Assembly: GCF_900447045.1 (NCBI RefSeq)
Contig: NZ_UAWH01000015.1
Coordinates: 248,001-312,000 of the forward strand
Length of the DNA: 64,000 bases
Direction: 5' to 3'
Origin: Clostridium paraputrificum
Lineage (GTDB): Bacteria; Bacillota; Clostridia; Clostridiales; Clostridiaceae
The notes under the pieces were generated by a model, which was given only the letters and a program-made list of their open reading frames with translations, did not search any database and was not told the DNA's origin. Every line of letters begins with the position of its first letter. Position 1 is the stretch's first letter. Positions 10,056-18,626 of this stretch are shown here, piece by piece. Position numbers and translations under genes: made by a program.

Positions 10056-10925
10056 CTATTTAAAGTAAACCTTATTTAATTCTTTTTTTAATGTTTCTCT
10101 TAGTTCATTTATTTCTACTTCATAGTTATCAGAGGTATTTTTAGGGGTTCTATCGTTAACAAATCTACCGTAATTTTCTACTCCCCAGAAATCTGCTGTA
10201 TCGTCATCTAATACCTTGAAGGCATTCATATAGATATCCCAAGATTCATTATCCATACCTTCTACGCCATCGCCTATATAGCCTCTTCCACCACCTAGGA
10301 ATCCAGCATTCATAATAGTGTATATAGATTTTCCTTTAAGCATTCCTTCTAATCCTTTGTCTGTATCTTGATATGCAAACTTCTTAGCAAATACAGTTTC
10401 CATATATCCCTTAGTTATAGCATTAGGTGTATCGTGCCAATTTGGATAACAGAATATTATGTAATCTGCCTTTGTAACATATTCTTGCTCTTTCTTAATT
10501 TCTGGAGTTGGTTCTCCTTTACCATCCTTAGCATAATAGAAGTTTTCTAAAGATAGAACTGGATTAAATTTCATATCATATAAGTCTCTTACCTCAACCT
10601 CTACATTCTTTTCCTCAAAATGTTTCATAGCTGTTACTGCAAGGTCATAGTTAACGCTATCTTTTCTTGGATCACCAATTACAAATAAAGCTTTCTTTTT
10701 CTTTGAATCAGTGAAACCTTTTGGTTTGTAGTCTTGTACTAAATTTTCTGGAACTATAGATGCTGATGTTGATGCATCTGCTGAGGCTGATGTTGTTCCA
10801 TCTGCCGTAACATCATTTCCCTGAGTTTGAGGATTTTTATTATCATTAGCTGCATCACTTCCGCAACCAATTAATCCTATTGTGATTACCCCTGTAATTA
10901 TAGCTGTTAATATCTTTCTTTTCAT
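10056..10925 (-). CDS. lipoprotein with flavodoxin-like quinone-reductase domain
   Basis: This 289-residue protein joins an export signal to a flavodoxin-fold domain usually found in the cytoplasm. Residues 1-20 form the signal, with lipobox LIGC and Cys21. Residues 22-60 are a Ser/Thr/Ala/Asp-rich linker. From residue 78 the KKKALFVIGDPRKDS segment, then FCYPNWHDTPNAITKGYMETVF and NAGFLGGGRGYIG, match Flavodoxin_2 (NAD(P)H:quinone reductase or azoreductase) proteins that bind FMN. The LysR gene lies 20 bases upstream on the same strand. Since NAD(P)H is not expected outside the cell, it may receive electrons from the membrane or from another flavoprotein; that part is inference. Confidence 0.8.
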   Translation of the reverse strand: MKRKILTAIITGVITIGLIGCGSDAANDNKNPQTQGNDVTADGTTSASADASTSASIVPENLVQDYKPKGFTDSKKKKALFVIGDPRKDSVNYDLAVTAMKHFEEKNVEVEVRDLYDMKFNPVLSLENFYYAKDGKGEPTPEIKKEQEYVTKADYIIFCYPNWHDTPNAITKGYMETVFAKKFAYQDTDKGLEGMLKGKSIYTIMNAGFLGGGRGYIGDGVEGMDNESWDIYMNAFKVLDDDTADFWGVENYGRFVNDRTPKNTSDNYEVEINELRETLKKELNKVYFK

Positions 10926-10945
10926 TTGTATTTCCCCCTATTACT

Positions 10946-11848
10946 TTACGATAAAGCTTTTATTTCTTCTATTAATAATTTCAATTCATCTTTTAAGAGC
11001 TCATTTCTTCTTTTTACTACTGAACATTTCATAACAATTTTTTTATTTTTGAAAGGTATTCTTTTTAAATAGCCATTAAAGTTATATTCTGTTTTCCAAT
11101 CTACACATACTGAGAAAGATGGTAAGTTTATCAGTATGTCTTCATAGGATTTAGAATCATTTACTCTAATTATCTTTTTATTTGTATCTAATCCAAGTTC
11201 CTTAACTTCATAATTTAAATTAAATAGTCCTCTAAATAGTTGCTGTTTTTTTACACAAAACAATCCATTTAAATCATCGACAGACATATAATCTCTATGG
11301 TTTAGCAGGGAACTTTCATTTACATGAAGCTTTAATTCACCTTCAATAAGCTCTACATATTCTAAATTCTCATTTTCAAGATACTTTAGAATATTTTTTT
11401 CTTGATAGTGGCTATATTGTATAAAGGCTATATCTACGTCTCTATTAATGAGTTTGTCTATTGCATCATCAAAATTATCATCATATAAAATGAATTCATA
11501 GTTTTTATTCTTAAATATAGCGCATAGGTCTGTGAATTTCCTTCTAACTATACATGATCCAAATGAAGCTATTTTAATTTTATTGTCGTTATAATCATAT
11601 AAGAGTTTCTTTTCTGTTAGCTCAAATTGATTTACTAAGGTTTTGGCATAATGATATATTTCTCTACCTTCTGTAGTTAGTTTGACTCCTTTATTTGTTC
11701 TTTCAAATATAATGCGTCCTAACTCATTTTCTAAAGAATTAATTTGTGCACTTAAATTAGGTTGAGAAATATATAAGTTGGAAGCAGCTCTTGATATACT
11801 ACCTGTTTCCACAACTTCAACAATATAACGTAATTGATTATACTCCAT
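10946..11848 (-). CDS. LysR-family transcription regulator
   Basis: The 300-residue product has an N-terminal winged helix (MEYNQLRYIVEVVETGSISR, then AASNLYISQPNLSAQINSLE) typical of LysR regulators, followed by a co-inducer domain from about residue 90. The domain has no clear ligand signature that I can read. It is directly upstream of the lipid-anchored flavodoxin-like gene with a 20-base gap and is probably co-transcribed with it. This is unusual, because LysR genes are more often divergent from their target. GAGG lies six bases before the ATG. The effector may be a quinone, aromatic compound or redox signal. Confidence 0.9.
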   Translation of the reverse strand: MEYNQLRYIVEVVETGSISRAASNLYISQPNLSAQINSLENELGRIIFERTNKGVKLTTEGREIYHYAKTLVNQFELTEKKLLYDYNDNKIKIASFGSCIVRRKFTDLCAIFKNKNYEFILYDDNFDDAIDKLINRDVDIAFIQYSHYQEKNILKYLENENLEYVELIEGELKLHVNESSLLNHRDYMSVDDLNGLFCVKKQQLFRGLFNLNYEVKELGLDTNKKIIRVNDSKSYEDILINLPSFSVCVDWKTEYNFNGYLKRIPFKNKKIVMKCSVVKRRNELLKDELKLLIEEIKALS

Positions 11849-11937
11849 GGATATCCTCTTCTTTTGTTAAATTTTTGTTTATATCTTGCAAAATATCTAC
11901 TCATATACAATTTAAGATATTTGTAAACGAAAAACAA

Positions 11938-11972
11938 GTAGCTGGCTATCTGTATTTTTTATAGCCAGCTAC
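11938..11972 (-). terminator. SNF2 helicase terminator
   Basis: GTAGCTGGCTAT and its complement flank an 11-base loop; on the minus strand TTGTTTTT follows. It lies eight bases past the helicase stop codon. Confidence 0.75.
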
Positions 11973-11979
11973 AAAATAT

Positions 11980-14900
11980 TTATCTCTTGAAAAGTGCTAG
12001 GATATCTTCATCATCTAAGTTGCTAATATTTTCACCAAGTTCTATATCTTTACCTACCACTTTGTCTATTAAATTTTTCTTTTCTTCTTGAAGCGATATA
12101 ATCTTCTCTTCAATAGTACCTTCAGAAATCATCTTAATTACTTCAACAACATGCTTTTGACCTATTCTATGGGCTCTATCTGTTGCTTGATCCTCTACAG
12201 CAGGATTCCACCATGGATCAAAATGAATAACTATATCTGCACTAGTTAAATTTAATCCTGTTCCTCCAGCTTTAAGAGAAATTAAGAATACTGAAGTATC
12301 ATCTTTATTAAAATCTTCAACAATCTTATTCCTTGTTTTTATTGGAGTTGACCCATCTAAATAGTAATGTGATACTTCATTCTCCTTAAATACTTTAGAA
12401 ATATTACTAAGTACTGATGTAAATTGAGAGAATACAAGAATCTTATGTCCTTCATCTATACTTTGTACAACAGTTTCTAAAAGTGCATCTATCTTACCAC
12501 TTCCTCCTTTATAATCATCCATAACAATAGAAGGGTCTAAGCAAATCTGTCTAAGCTTTGTAATATAAGATAATATTTCAATTTTGCTTTTAGAGAGTTC
12601 ATCATCTTGAACCTTCTTTTCGATTATATCTTGAATATATTTAACATATGTTGAATACACTTTTAATTGCTCATCATCAAGGGGAACTATTAATCTATTT
12701 TCAATCTTATCTGGCAGCTCCTTTATAACATCTTTCTTATATCTTCTAAGTATAAATGGCTTAATTAGTCTATTTAAGTCTTGTATTAAACATTCATCCT
12801 CTTCAAGTCTTCTATGGTATCTTGTTGCAAATTTCTTTTCATCATAAAGATATCCTGGCATTATAAAATCAAAAATACTCCATAGCTCCATAAGAGAATT
12901 TTCAATTGGCGTACCAGTTAATGCAAATCTATTCTTTGATTTAATACTTTTTACTGACTTAGCATTTTGAGAAGACGGATTCTTTATATTTTGTGCCTCA
13001 TCTAAAATACAATAATCAAATTCTATTTCCTTATACAGATCTATATCTCTCTTTATTAGGTTATAGGTTGTAATTAAAACATCATACTTATCTCTATTCT
13101 TTAATATACTTTCTCTCTCTTCCCTATTGCTATGTAATATACCAACTCTTATGTTAGAGGCAAATTTCTTAAACTCTTTATACCAGTTATAAACTAAGGA
13201 AGTTGGAGCTACTATTAAACTTAAAGCTTTTTCATTTGAAGCAAGGAAAGTTATAGTTTGAAGAGTTTTTCCAAGTCCCATTTCATCCCCTAGTATCCCT
13301 CCAAAACCTAAATAATCTAGAGTCTTAAGCCATGAAAATCCAATTTTTTGATATTCCCTTAAATTTGCATTTATATTATCTGGAATAGGAAACTCTTTTC
13401 CCTTTAGTTTTCCTAGGGTAGTTTTAAGGGATTTTAGCCCCCTTCTTCCTTTTACATATGTTATTCCATTATCCTGTAGATAATCCTCAACATACATACC
13501 TTTATTCTTATTAAATTCTATAGTGTTTTCACTAATTTCTTTATCTTCATTTAAGGAATCTAGTAGTTTAAGAAGCTTATTTAGTTCTATTTCTTCTAAA
13601 TCTAAAAAATCACCAGTTGAAAGTTTGTAGAATTTTTTGCTATCTCTAAATGCCCTTAGAATATTTGTTGTTTCATCTTTCTTAATATCCCCAAGTTTAA
13701 ACTTAAATTCAAAATAATCATACTTACCTTTTCTAACTTCACCCTTAAATGCATTAGAAGAAAGATTTTTTATACCAGTAAATCTATCTGAGTAAAATAT
13801 TTCGCCATACTCATGAAGCTCTAATATGTCCTCTTTAAAAAATTTAAATATGTACTCATCATCCTTAAAAAATCTAAAGGTATCATTAACTTCTTCAAAA
13901 CCTAATTCTCTAAGTTTTCTTATTACCTTTTCTTCTTTATTAGTATCTCTATATATAACCTTATTATTTAGATTATGAAAATAGTTAAATTCATACTTAT
14001 CATAACAAACCTTTAATGTAAGGAATATATCATCACTTTTATCAAAATAGAACTTAAAAGACACAGGTGCTATAACTACCTTATTGCTTAAAGATTTAGA
14101 TAGTTCTATATCATCACTAATTTTTTGCATAGAAGGTATTAAATCTCTAAGAACTCTTTCTTCTTCGTCTCTTGTAAAGAATATAGAGTTTCCGTGGTTG
14201 AAGGCTTCTAAATATGGAGTTATCCCTTCAATCTGATCATATGATGGTAAATATATTGTAGTATTGAACATAAATACATCATTAGTATCATTTAAGGCTT
14301 CTGGAATACCACGAGGAGCTTCTAGCTTAATTAAGTTACCTAAATCCCTTAAATTCATAGGAAGAGGGATATTCTCCTCTAAAATTTCTGTTTCAATTAA
14401 TCTTGAATAAAAGCCACTTCCTAAATAAACTCTAAAGTCCTTTATTATAGTCATAAACTCTCTTAAAAGAGCTTTAGGTATAACAATCTGCTTTCCTGAA
14501 ACAAGCTTTTCATTAACCTTCCTAAAGGAATTAGAGGATAAATCAATTTCTTTTAATAATTCAATAAACTTTATTAGTCTTTTAATTGATGAGGTTAAGC
14601 GCTGTTCCTTTATGTTAAATATAAAGTCCTTTCCATAAGGAATAGATATTCTATTATAAAGCCCAACTAAGAAAGCATCGATATCCTTTAGTGTATATAG
14701 CTTGTTAGACTTCATTCCTTCAAGACCTATTTTGAATTCTGCTCCTAGTTTTCCTGTCCACTGTATTTTATTAAGTATGACCTCTATCTTTATCTTATCC
14801 TTCTTTTTTTCTTCACCAAGCAGTAAATCTAGTATAGAGCTTTCTGTTTTCTTTATAAGTTCCTCTTTAGCTTCAGTTAAACCTAGTTCATCCTTTATAC

Positions 14901-15231
14901 TTGGATTTTCCTCTAAAGAATTAATAAACTTATAAAAGGTAGCCACAAGATGCTTACAGCAATATCCACTCTTACTACTCTTCTTTTCAAAGGTATTACA
15001 ACTACAATGAGAAAATATTACTTCCTTATTCCTTTTATCTATATCTAATTTACAAGAATACTGGCTATATAAATCTTCAGAAATAACTGAACTAGTAAGA
15101 ACTATTCTTTCACTATCTCCCTCAAAATTTAAATCTGAAATCAAATCATTTTTGAATACTCTTCCCCCATCTTTTTCATTTTTACCCCAGGTACTTTTAT
15201 TAAATCCTTCTATTAAGGCTTGCTTTAACAT
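11980..15231 (-). CDS. SNF2-family helicase with SWIM zinc finger
   Basis: This 1083-residue protein is a bacterial SNF2/RapA-like ATPase. The SWIM finger near residues 75-95 has the CxC and CxH pairs (CSCNTF and CCKHLVATFY). A long SNF2-associated region follows to about residue 610. The motor has GDEMGLGKTLQT (near 648), LDEAQNIKN, LTGTPIENSLMELWSIFDF, LVFSQFTSVL and the final GGTGLNLTSADIVIHFD plus DRAHRIGQ. It probably remodels protein-DNA or polymerase complexes. GGTGA lies before the ATG. A LexA-type box in its promoter predicts induction on DNA damage. It is large, complete and has no frameshift. Confidence 0.93.
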   Translation of the reverse strand: MLKQALIEGFNKSTWGKNEKDGGRVFKNDLISDLNFEGDSERIVLTSSVISEDLYSQYSCKLDIDKRNKEVIFSHCSCNTFEKKSSKSGYCCKHLVATFYKFINSLEENPSIKDELGLTEAKEELIKKTESSILDLLLGEEKKKDKIKIEVILNKIQWTGKLGAEFKIGLEGMKSNKLYTLKDIDAFLVGLYNRISIPYGKDFIFNIKEQRLTSSIKRLIKFIELLKEIDLSSNSFRKVNEKLVSGKQIVIPKALLREFMTIIKDFRVYLGSGFYSRLIETEILEENIPLPMNLRDLGNLIKLEAPRGIPEALNDTNDVFMFNTTIYLPSYDQIEGITPYLEAFNHGNSIFFTRDEEERVLRDLIPSMQKISDDIELSKSLSNKVVIAPVSFKFYFDKSDDIFLTLKVCYDKYEFNYFHNLNNKVIYRDTNKEEKVIRKLRELGFEEVNDTFRFFKDDEYIFKFFKEDILELHEYGEIFYSDRFTGIKNLSSNAFKGEVRKGKYDYFEFKFKLGDIKKDETTNILRAFRDSKKFYKLSTGDFLDLEEIELNKLLKLLDSLNEDKEISENTIEFNKNKGMYVEDYLQDNGITYVKGRRGLKSLKTTLGKLKGKEFPIPDNINANLREYQKIGFSWLKTLDYLGFGGILGDEMGLGKTLQTITFLASNEKALSLIVAPTSLVYNWYKEFKKFASNIRVGILHSNREERESILKNRDKYDVLITTYNLIKRDIDLYKEIEFDYCILDEAQNIKNPSSQNAKSVKSIKSKNRFALTGTPIENSLMELWSIFDFIMPGYLYDEKKFATRYHRRLEEDECLIQDLNRLIKPFILRRYKKDVIKELPDKIENRLIVPLDDEQLKVYSTYVKYIQDIIEKKVQDDELSKSKIEILSYITKLRQICLDPSIVMDDYKGGSGKIDALLETVVQSIDEGHKILVFSQFTSVLSNISKVFKENEVSHYYLDGSTPIKTRNKIVEDFNKDDTSVFLISLKAGGTGLNLTSADIVIHFDPWWNPAVEDQATDRAHRIGQKHVVEVIKMISEGTIEEKIISLQEEKKNLIDKVVGKDIELGENISNLDDEDILALFKR

Positions 15232-15276
15232 TAAATCACCACATTTTCTTTAGATTAATCTATTTATATAATAACA

Positions 15277-15288
15277 GAACTGAAGTTC
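15277..15288. promoter_or_regulatory. candidate LexA box upstream of the SNF2 helicase
   Basis: GAAC-TGAA-GTTC is a perfect inverted repeat matching the clostridial LexA operator and closely like the two boxes at lexA. On the minus strand it falls in the spacer of a TAGACA-N18-TATTAT promoter (15297 to 15268), about 46 bases upstream of the helicase start codon. An intercalating role as a short hairpin cannot be excluded. Confidence 0.6.
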
Positions 15289-15477
15289 TTCTGTCTAACT
15301 ACTATAATTAGATATATTTTAATAACAATAGCAAAACACCACTAAATCCATAAATTATTATTAAGTAATAGGTTAATAAAATTATATAAATCTTTCATTA
15401 GTTAATAAAATAAACTTAACTCATGCAAGGTTTATAAAAATAGCTTAACCCTATAGAGCACTTAAACTGGAGGAAAT

Positions 15478-15846
15478 ATGTACAAGGTTCTGATATTTGA
15501 TATAAAAGATTCTAGAAAAATTTCAAATAGAGAAGACCTTCAAAAGACTCTAATAACTTTAATAAAAGAGTGTAATAGAATTTTTAAAGAATATATATTA
15601 AGCCCATTTTGTATAACTTGCGGAGATGAATGGGAAGGTTTATTGACTATAAATAGTCCTCATTTAGAAATACAACGATTCTTCAAGAATGCATTACCCT
15701 CAAACATTAATTTCTACTTTGGAATAGGAATTGGTGAAATATCTATTAAGGATTTCTCTCTTCCAACCAATTGCCTTGATGGAGAAGCCTTTATTAAAGC
15801 AAGAGAAGAATTAAATAAAGCTAAGAGTAATAATATATTCTCTTAG
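15478..15846 (+). CDS. short SatD-family protein, no C-terminal domain
   Basis: This 122-residue protein matches only the core of the SatD family. It has FDIKDSRKI at the start (Asp8), GDEWEGLL in the middle (Asp50, Glu51), FGIGIGEI and LDGEAFIKAREELNKAK at the end. Its full-length paralogue at 16662-17375 shares all four blocks but continues with about 110 more residues, including a helical C-terminus. GGAGG lies five bases before the ATG. It is convergent with the DUF3307 gene and only 12 bases from its end. Loss of the C-terminal part may be recent truncation, or a stand-alone variant. Its function is not known. Confidence 0.75.
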   Translation: MYKVLIFDIKDSRKISNREDLQKTLITLIKECNRIFKEYILSPFCITCGDEWEGLLTINSPHLEIQRFFKNALPSNINFYFGIGIGEISIKDFSLPTNCLDGEAFIKAREELNKAKSNNIFS

Positions 15847-15858
15847 CTCTAATTTTCT

Positions 15859-16659
15859 TTATATTAATTTATAGATAAGAAGACCAGCTATATAAGCAGT
15901 TACCAAGCTTACTAAAGTACCTATAATAAAACATTCTACAAAGTAATCTTCAGAAAACTTCTTAAACCTTGCAATTGATTTTAAAGTTAATATTACTGCT
16001 ATTAAAGCATATTGAGTACAAACTACTGATATTATGATAAAAATTCTTTCTAAAACACCTATTATAAAACCACCATTTTTGGCACCTTCATCCTCTTCAT
16101 AATTACTTCTAGTAATGGTATTTAACAAAAACTTTAAAAAATATCCAACCTCATAGGTACAAAACAATAAAATAAAACATATAGCTAAAAAGTTATTATA
16201 AGGTACTAATTTACCTTTAAGAAAATTAATATATTCTAAAAATTCATAAAAGCTTATATTGTTAAATACTATGAAAATAATATATAAAGCTATAAAATGA
16301 AAAATCTGATCTAAAATGAACAGACATAAATTACTAAGCTTATAGGGTAACTTGTCCACATTGCACTTATAGAAACACTTGCCATAGTCTATAACAAAAT
16401 GAATACACAAAATAAAAATTGCGCTTAGTAAATAGTTACTCAAATCAAGTAAAGAAGTATAATTTACTATGAATACTAAAATTAAAAATATTATGGTATG
16501 AATAAATGCATGTATAAGATTATATCTAGCTGATAAGATATAACCCTTTGTATTTTTCAAACATATAGCTTCCCTTCCTTTTACAATTTTGTCTGGTTGA
16601 AAAACAAAATCTCCAAGAACATGTGATATTAAAGCTATTAAAAACAATGTAAAATTCAT
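15859..16659 (-). CDS. DUF3307 polytopic membrane protein
   Basis: This 266-residue protein has about six or seven membrane segments. Family-like polar motifs lie in the membrane: HVLGDFVFQ near the N-terminus, HFVIDYGK around residue 93 and GFIIGVLERI near 195. His and Asp residues in such motifs suggest a metal or substrate site, but none is proven. The start is three bases from the stop of the upstream SatD-family gene, so the two are translated from one transcript. DUF3307 genes are, to my knowledge, commonly linked to SatD genes. A membrane effector or a transporter partner are both possible. Confidence 0.75.
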   Translation of the reverse strand: MNFTLFLIALISHVLGDFVFQPDKIVKGREAICLKNTKGYILSARYNLIHAFIHTIIFLILVFIVNYTSLLDLSNYLLSAIFILCIHFVIDYGKCFYKCNVDKLPYKLSNLCLFILDQIFHFIALYIIFIVFNNISFYEFLEYINFLKGKLVPYNNFLAICFILLFCTYEVGYFLKFLLNTITRSNYEEDEGAKNGGFIIGVLERIFIIISVVCTQYALIAVILTLKSIARFKKFSEDYFVECFIIGTLVSLVTAYIAGLLIYKLI

Positions 16660-16661
16660 AG

Positions 16662-17375
16662 TTATCTTTCCTTATACTGAGCAAATAGAGATTCTATAAT
16701 CCTTATATTATTCTCTATCACAAAAAATTCTGCTGAATTTAACTTTTGAGATATATCTGACTTTGAATTAGATATGCCTTCTTCAACCATTTTATTATAG
16801 GAACCAGCTTTCCTATACCCTTTAATAACTATCCATTGTTTAGGAGTTATTTTATTAAGTAATATCTCTGTACTTTCAATTAAAGAGTTAATTACACTTA
16901 CTAAATCTAATTTACTATTTAAATTATCATTTTCTAAGGAAACTGCTACTTCCTCATTTCTACTTACAAAATACTCATTTAATAACACTCTATTAGCTTT
17001 AGAGTTAATTAAACCTCCACCTTTTTTAGATAGATTTAAAGCATTTCTAGCATTTATAAAAGCCTCTCCATCCATATTAGAGCTTCTATTATAAACCTCA
17101 GTGCTTATAGATCCAATTCCTATTCCAGAGTAAGTTTTTATTCCATAATTACTTAAAAACTCATTAATTTCAGTGATTATAGTATAGCTTTTAGAAATAT
17201 CCTTAAGAACTATTTGCCACTCATCTCCTAAGGTAATTGTAATAGGAGTTAAAAGCTTATCTTCATACTTGTTGCTAAGAGACTTTAAGTAATTTTTAAT
17301 TATATTTTGAACTTCTATTCTATTTTTGATTTTACGCGAATGAACAATATCCATGTTTATAACGCTGTATATCAT
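16662..17375 (-). CDS. SatD-family protein with C-terminal helical region
   Basis: This 237-residue protein has an N-terminal core with MDIVHSRKI (Asp9), TLGDEWQIVL (Asp51, Glu52), SGIGIGSI and MDGEAFINARNAL, followed from about residue 150 by a helical region with WIVIKGYRKAGSYNKMVEE and SKSDISQKL that looks like a helix-turn-helix. An early Asp after a strand, then a GDE hairpin, then GIGIG, resembles palm-fold nucleotidyl cyclases; this is a comparison of patterns only. GGAGA precedes the ATG. It is upstream of the DUF3307 gene in the same operon. SatD itself is named from acid tolerance work in Streptococcus, without a defined activity. Confidence 0.75.
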   Translation of the reverse strand: MIYSVINMDIVHSRKIKNRIEVQNIIKNYLKSLSNKYEDKLLTPITITLGDEWQIVLKDISKSYTIITEINEFLSNYGIKTYSGIGIGSISTEVYNRSSNMDGEAFINARNALNLSKKGGGLINSKANRVLLNEYFVSRNEEVAVSLENDNLNSKLDLVSVINSLIESTEILLNKITPKQWIVIKGYRKAGSYNKMVEEGISNSKSDISQKLNSAEFFVIENNIRIIESLFAQYKER

Positions 17376-17439
17376 TTTATTATCTCCACTTCGTTTTTTA
17401 TTAAATTATACCATATCGTTACATAATTTAACCAAAAAA

Positions 17440-18510
17440 TTAACTCTCCAATGGTAATATTTGACCATCTACATAATATCTATACATCTGTAGTGTAATC
17501 TTATTTACAAGAACTATAGAATCTGCTTGATATCCTCCGTCTGGACTATTATGAATAATATAGAATCTATAATAATCTTTATCTATATTCTCAGGAAGGT
17601 TTAGATTATCTTCAGTATACTTATAATCTACTTCATCTTGAGTTTTTCCAGTATAGTCATAAATCCTATGCCTTATATCCTCTATAGAAAGCCCGCTGTA
17701 GTCATAGTGAGGAATATTCCTTTCATCGCCTTTAACCTCTAATAGCTTAAATATACCATTGTCATACTTCATTATTTCAACTACATCAATTATTTTATCA
17801 TCAATTGAAGCATCCCTTAAAGAGAACCTGTGTAAAAGCTCATATATATTATCGCCATCTATATCCTTTAAAATCCCACCACTAGATTCTTGGGTATAAT
17901 TGTCCTGCTTATTTGTAGGGGTTCCAGACTCATCATAGAAACCACTATCTAAATAAAACTTCTTCTTATCTTCAGGAATGTTATATTTATAATACTTGTA
18001 ACTCTTTATATCCATAACATAATATGAATTGTCCATTAAAAATCCTTTATCGTACTTAGGTACATCTTCTTCAGCCACAACATAATCCCCGTCTTTATAT
18101 ATATAAAGAAGAGAGTAATGGCTTGATGCTCCTGCCTTAACATCTATTAATATATCCATCACTTTATCTCCAGTAGTATCTTTAGCATCAACTATTTCTA
18201 TGCTCATTGGATCTACTTCCTTAACATAAAGTGTTTTCTGGTTACTTCCATCAACTATTTGAATATAAGCTTTCTTTTCATCATTGCTATCTTTCTCAAG
18301 TAATTTTATGATATCTCCAACACCATCACCATCAAGATCTGTAGTAATGCTGTTCACCTCACTATATCCATTAATATTAATTTTCTCATCTAATTTAAAT
18401 GTAACATTCTTTTTATTTATCTCAGGTTCAATCTTCCTTTTATTATCTCCACAACCTACAAATGATAATATAATTAAACAAAAAATTGCATAAGTTATAC
18501 ATTTTTTCAT
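17440..18510 (-). CDS. lipoprotein with calcium-type DxDGDG motif
   Basis: This 356-residue predicted lipoprotein has a hydrophobic leader and lipobox FVGC with the cysteine at about residue 20. The mature protein has DLDGDGVGDI near residue 65 and DIDGDNIYELL near residue 215, which resemble the Ca-binding loops in FG-GAP or VCBS beta-propeller repeats. No enzyme motif is visible. I chose the start at 18510, because GGAGG sits six bases upstream; the ATG at 18516 touches the ribosome site. It stands between the SatD operon and miaB without a clear link to either. A surface binding role is plausible. Confidence 0.75.
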   Translation of the reverse strand: MKKCITYAIFCLIILSFVGCGDNKRKIEPEINKKNVTFKLDEKININGYSEVNSITTDLDGDGVGDIIKLLEKDSNDEKKAYIQIVDGSNQKTLYVKEVDPMSIEIVDAKDTTGDKVMDILIDVKAGASSHYSLLYIYKDGDYVVAEEDVPKYDKGFLMDNSYYVMDIKSYKYYKYNIPEDKKKFYLDSGFYDESGTPTNKQDNYTQESSGGILKDIDGDNIYELLHRFSLRDASIDDKIIDVVEIMKYDNGIFKLLEVKGDERNIPHYDYSGLSIEDIRHRIYDYTGKTQDEVDYKYTEDNLNLPENIDKDYYRFYIIHNSPDGGYQADSIVLVNKITLQMYRYYVDGQILPLES

Positions 18511-18580
18511 ACTCATCCTCCAAATAATTTTATTCTTACAATAATCTTATTTGCACAATGGATGAATAATGAATAAAAAA

Positions 18581-18611
18581 AGTAAGAAGAGATTTTGGGT
18601 CTCCTCTTACT
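18581..18611 (-). terminator. miaB terminator
   Basis: AGTAAGAGGAGA pairs with its near-perfect complement (one G-U pair) around a seven-base loop, followed on the minus strand by a run of seven T. Confidence 0.8.
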
Positions 18612-18626
18612 TTCTAATTAAATTAA

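Noticed and set aside
11752..11937. A 61-residue frame overlapping the start of the LysR gene
   Set aside because: It is out of frame with the well-supported LysR coding region and has no ribosome site.
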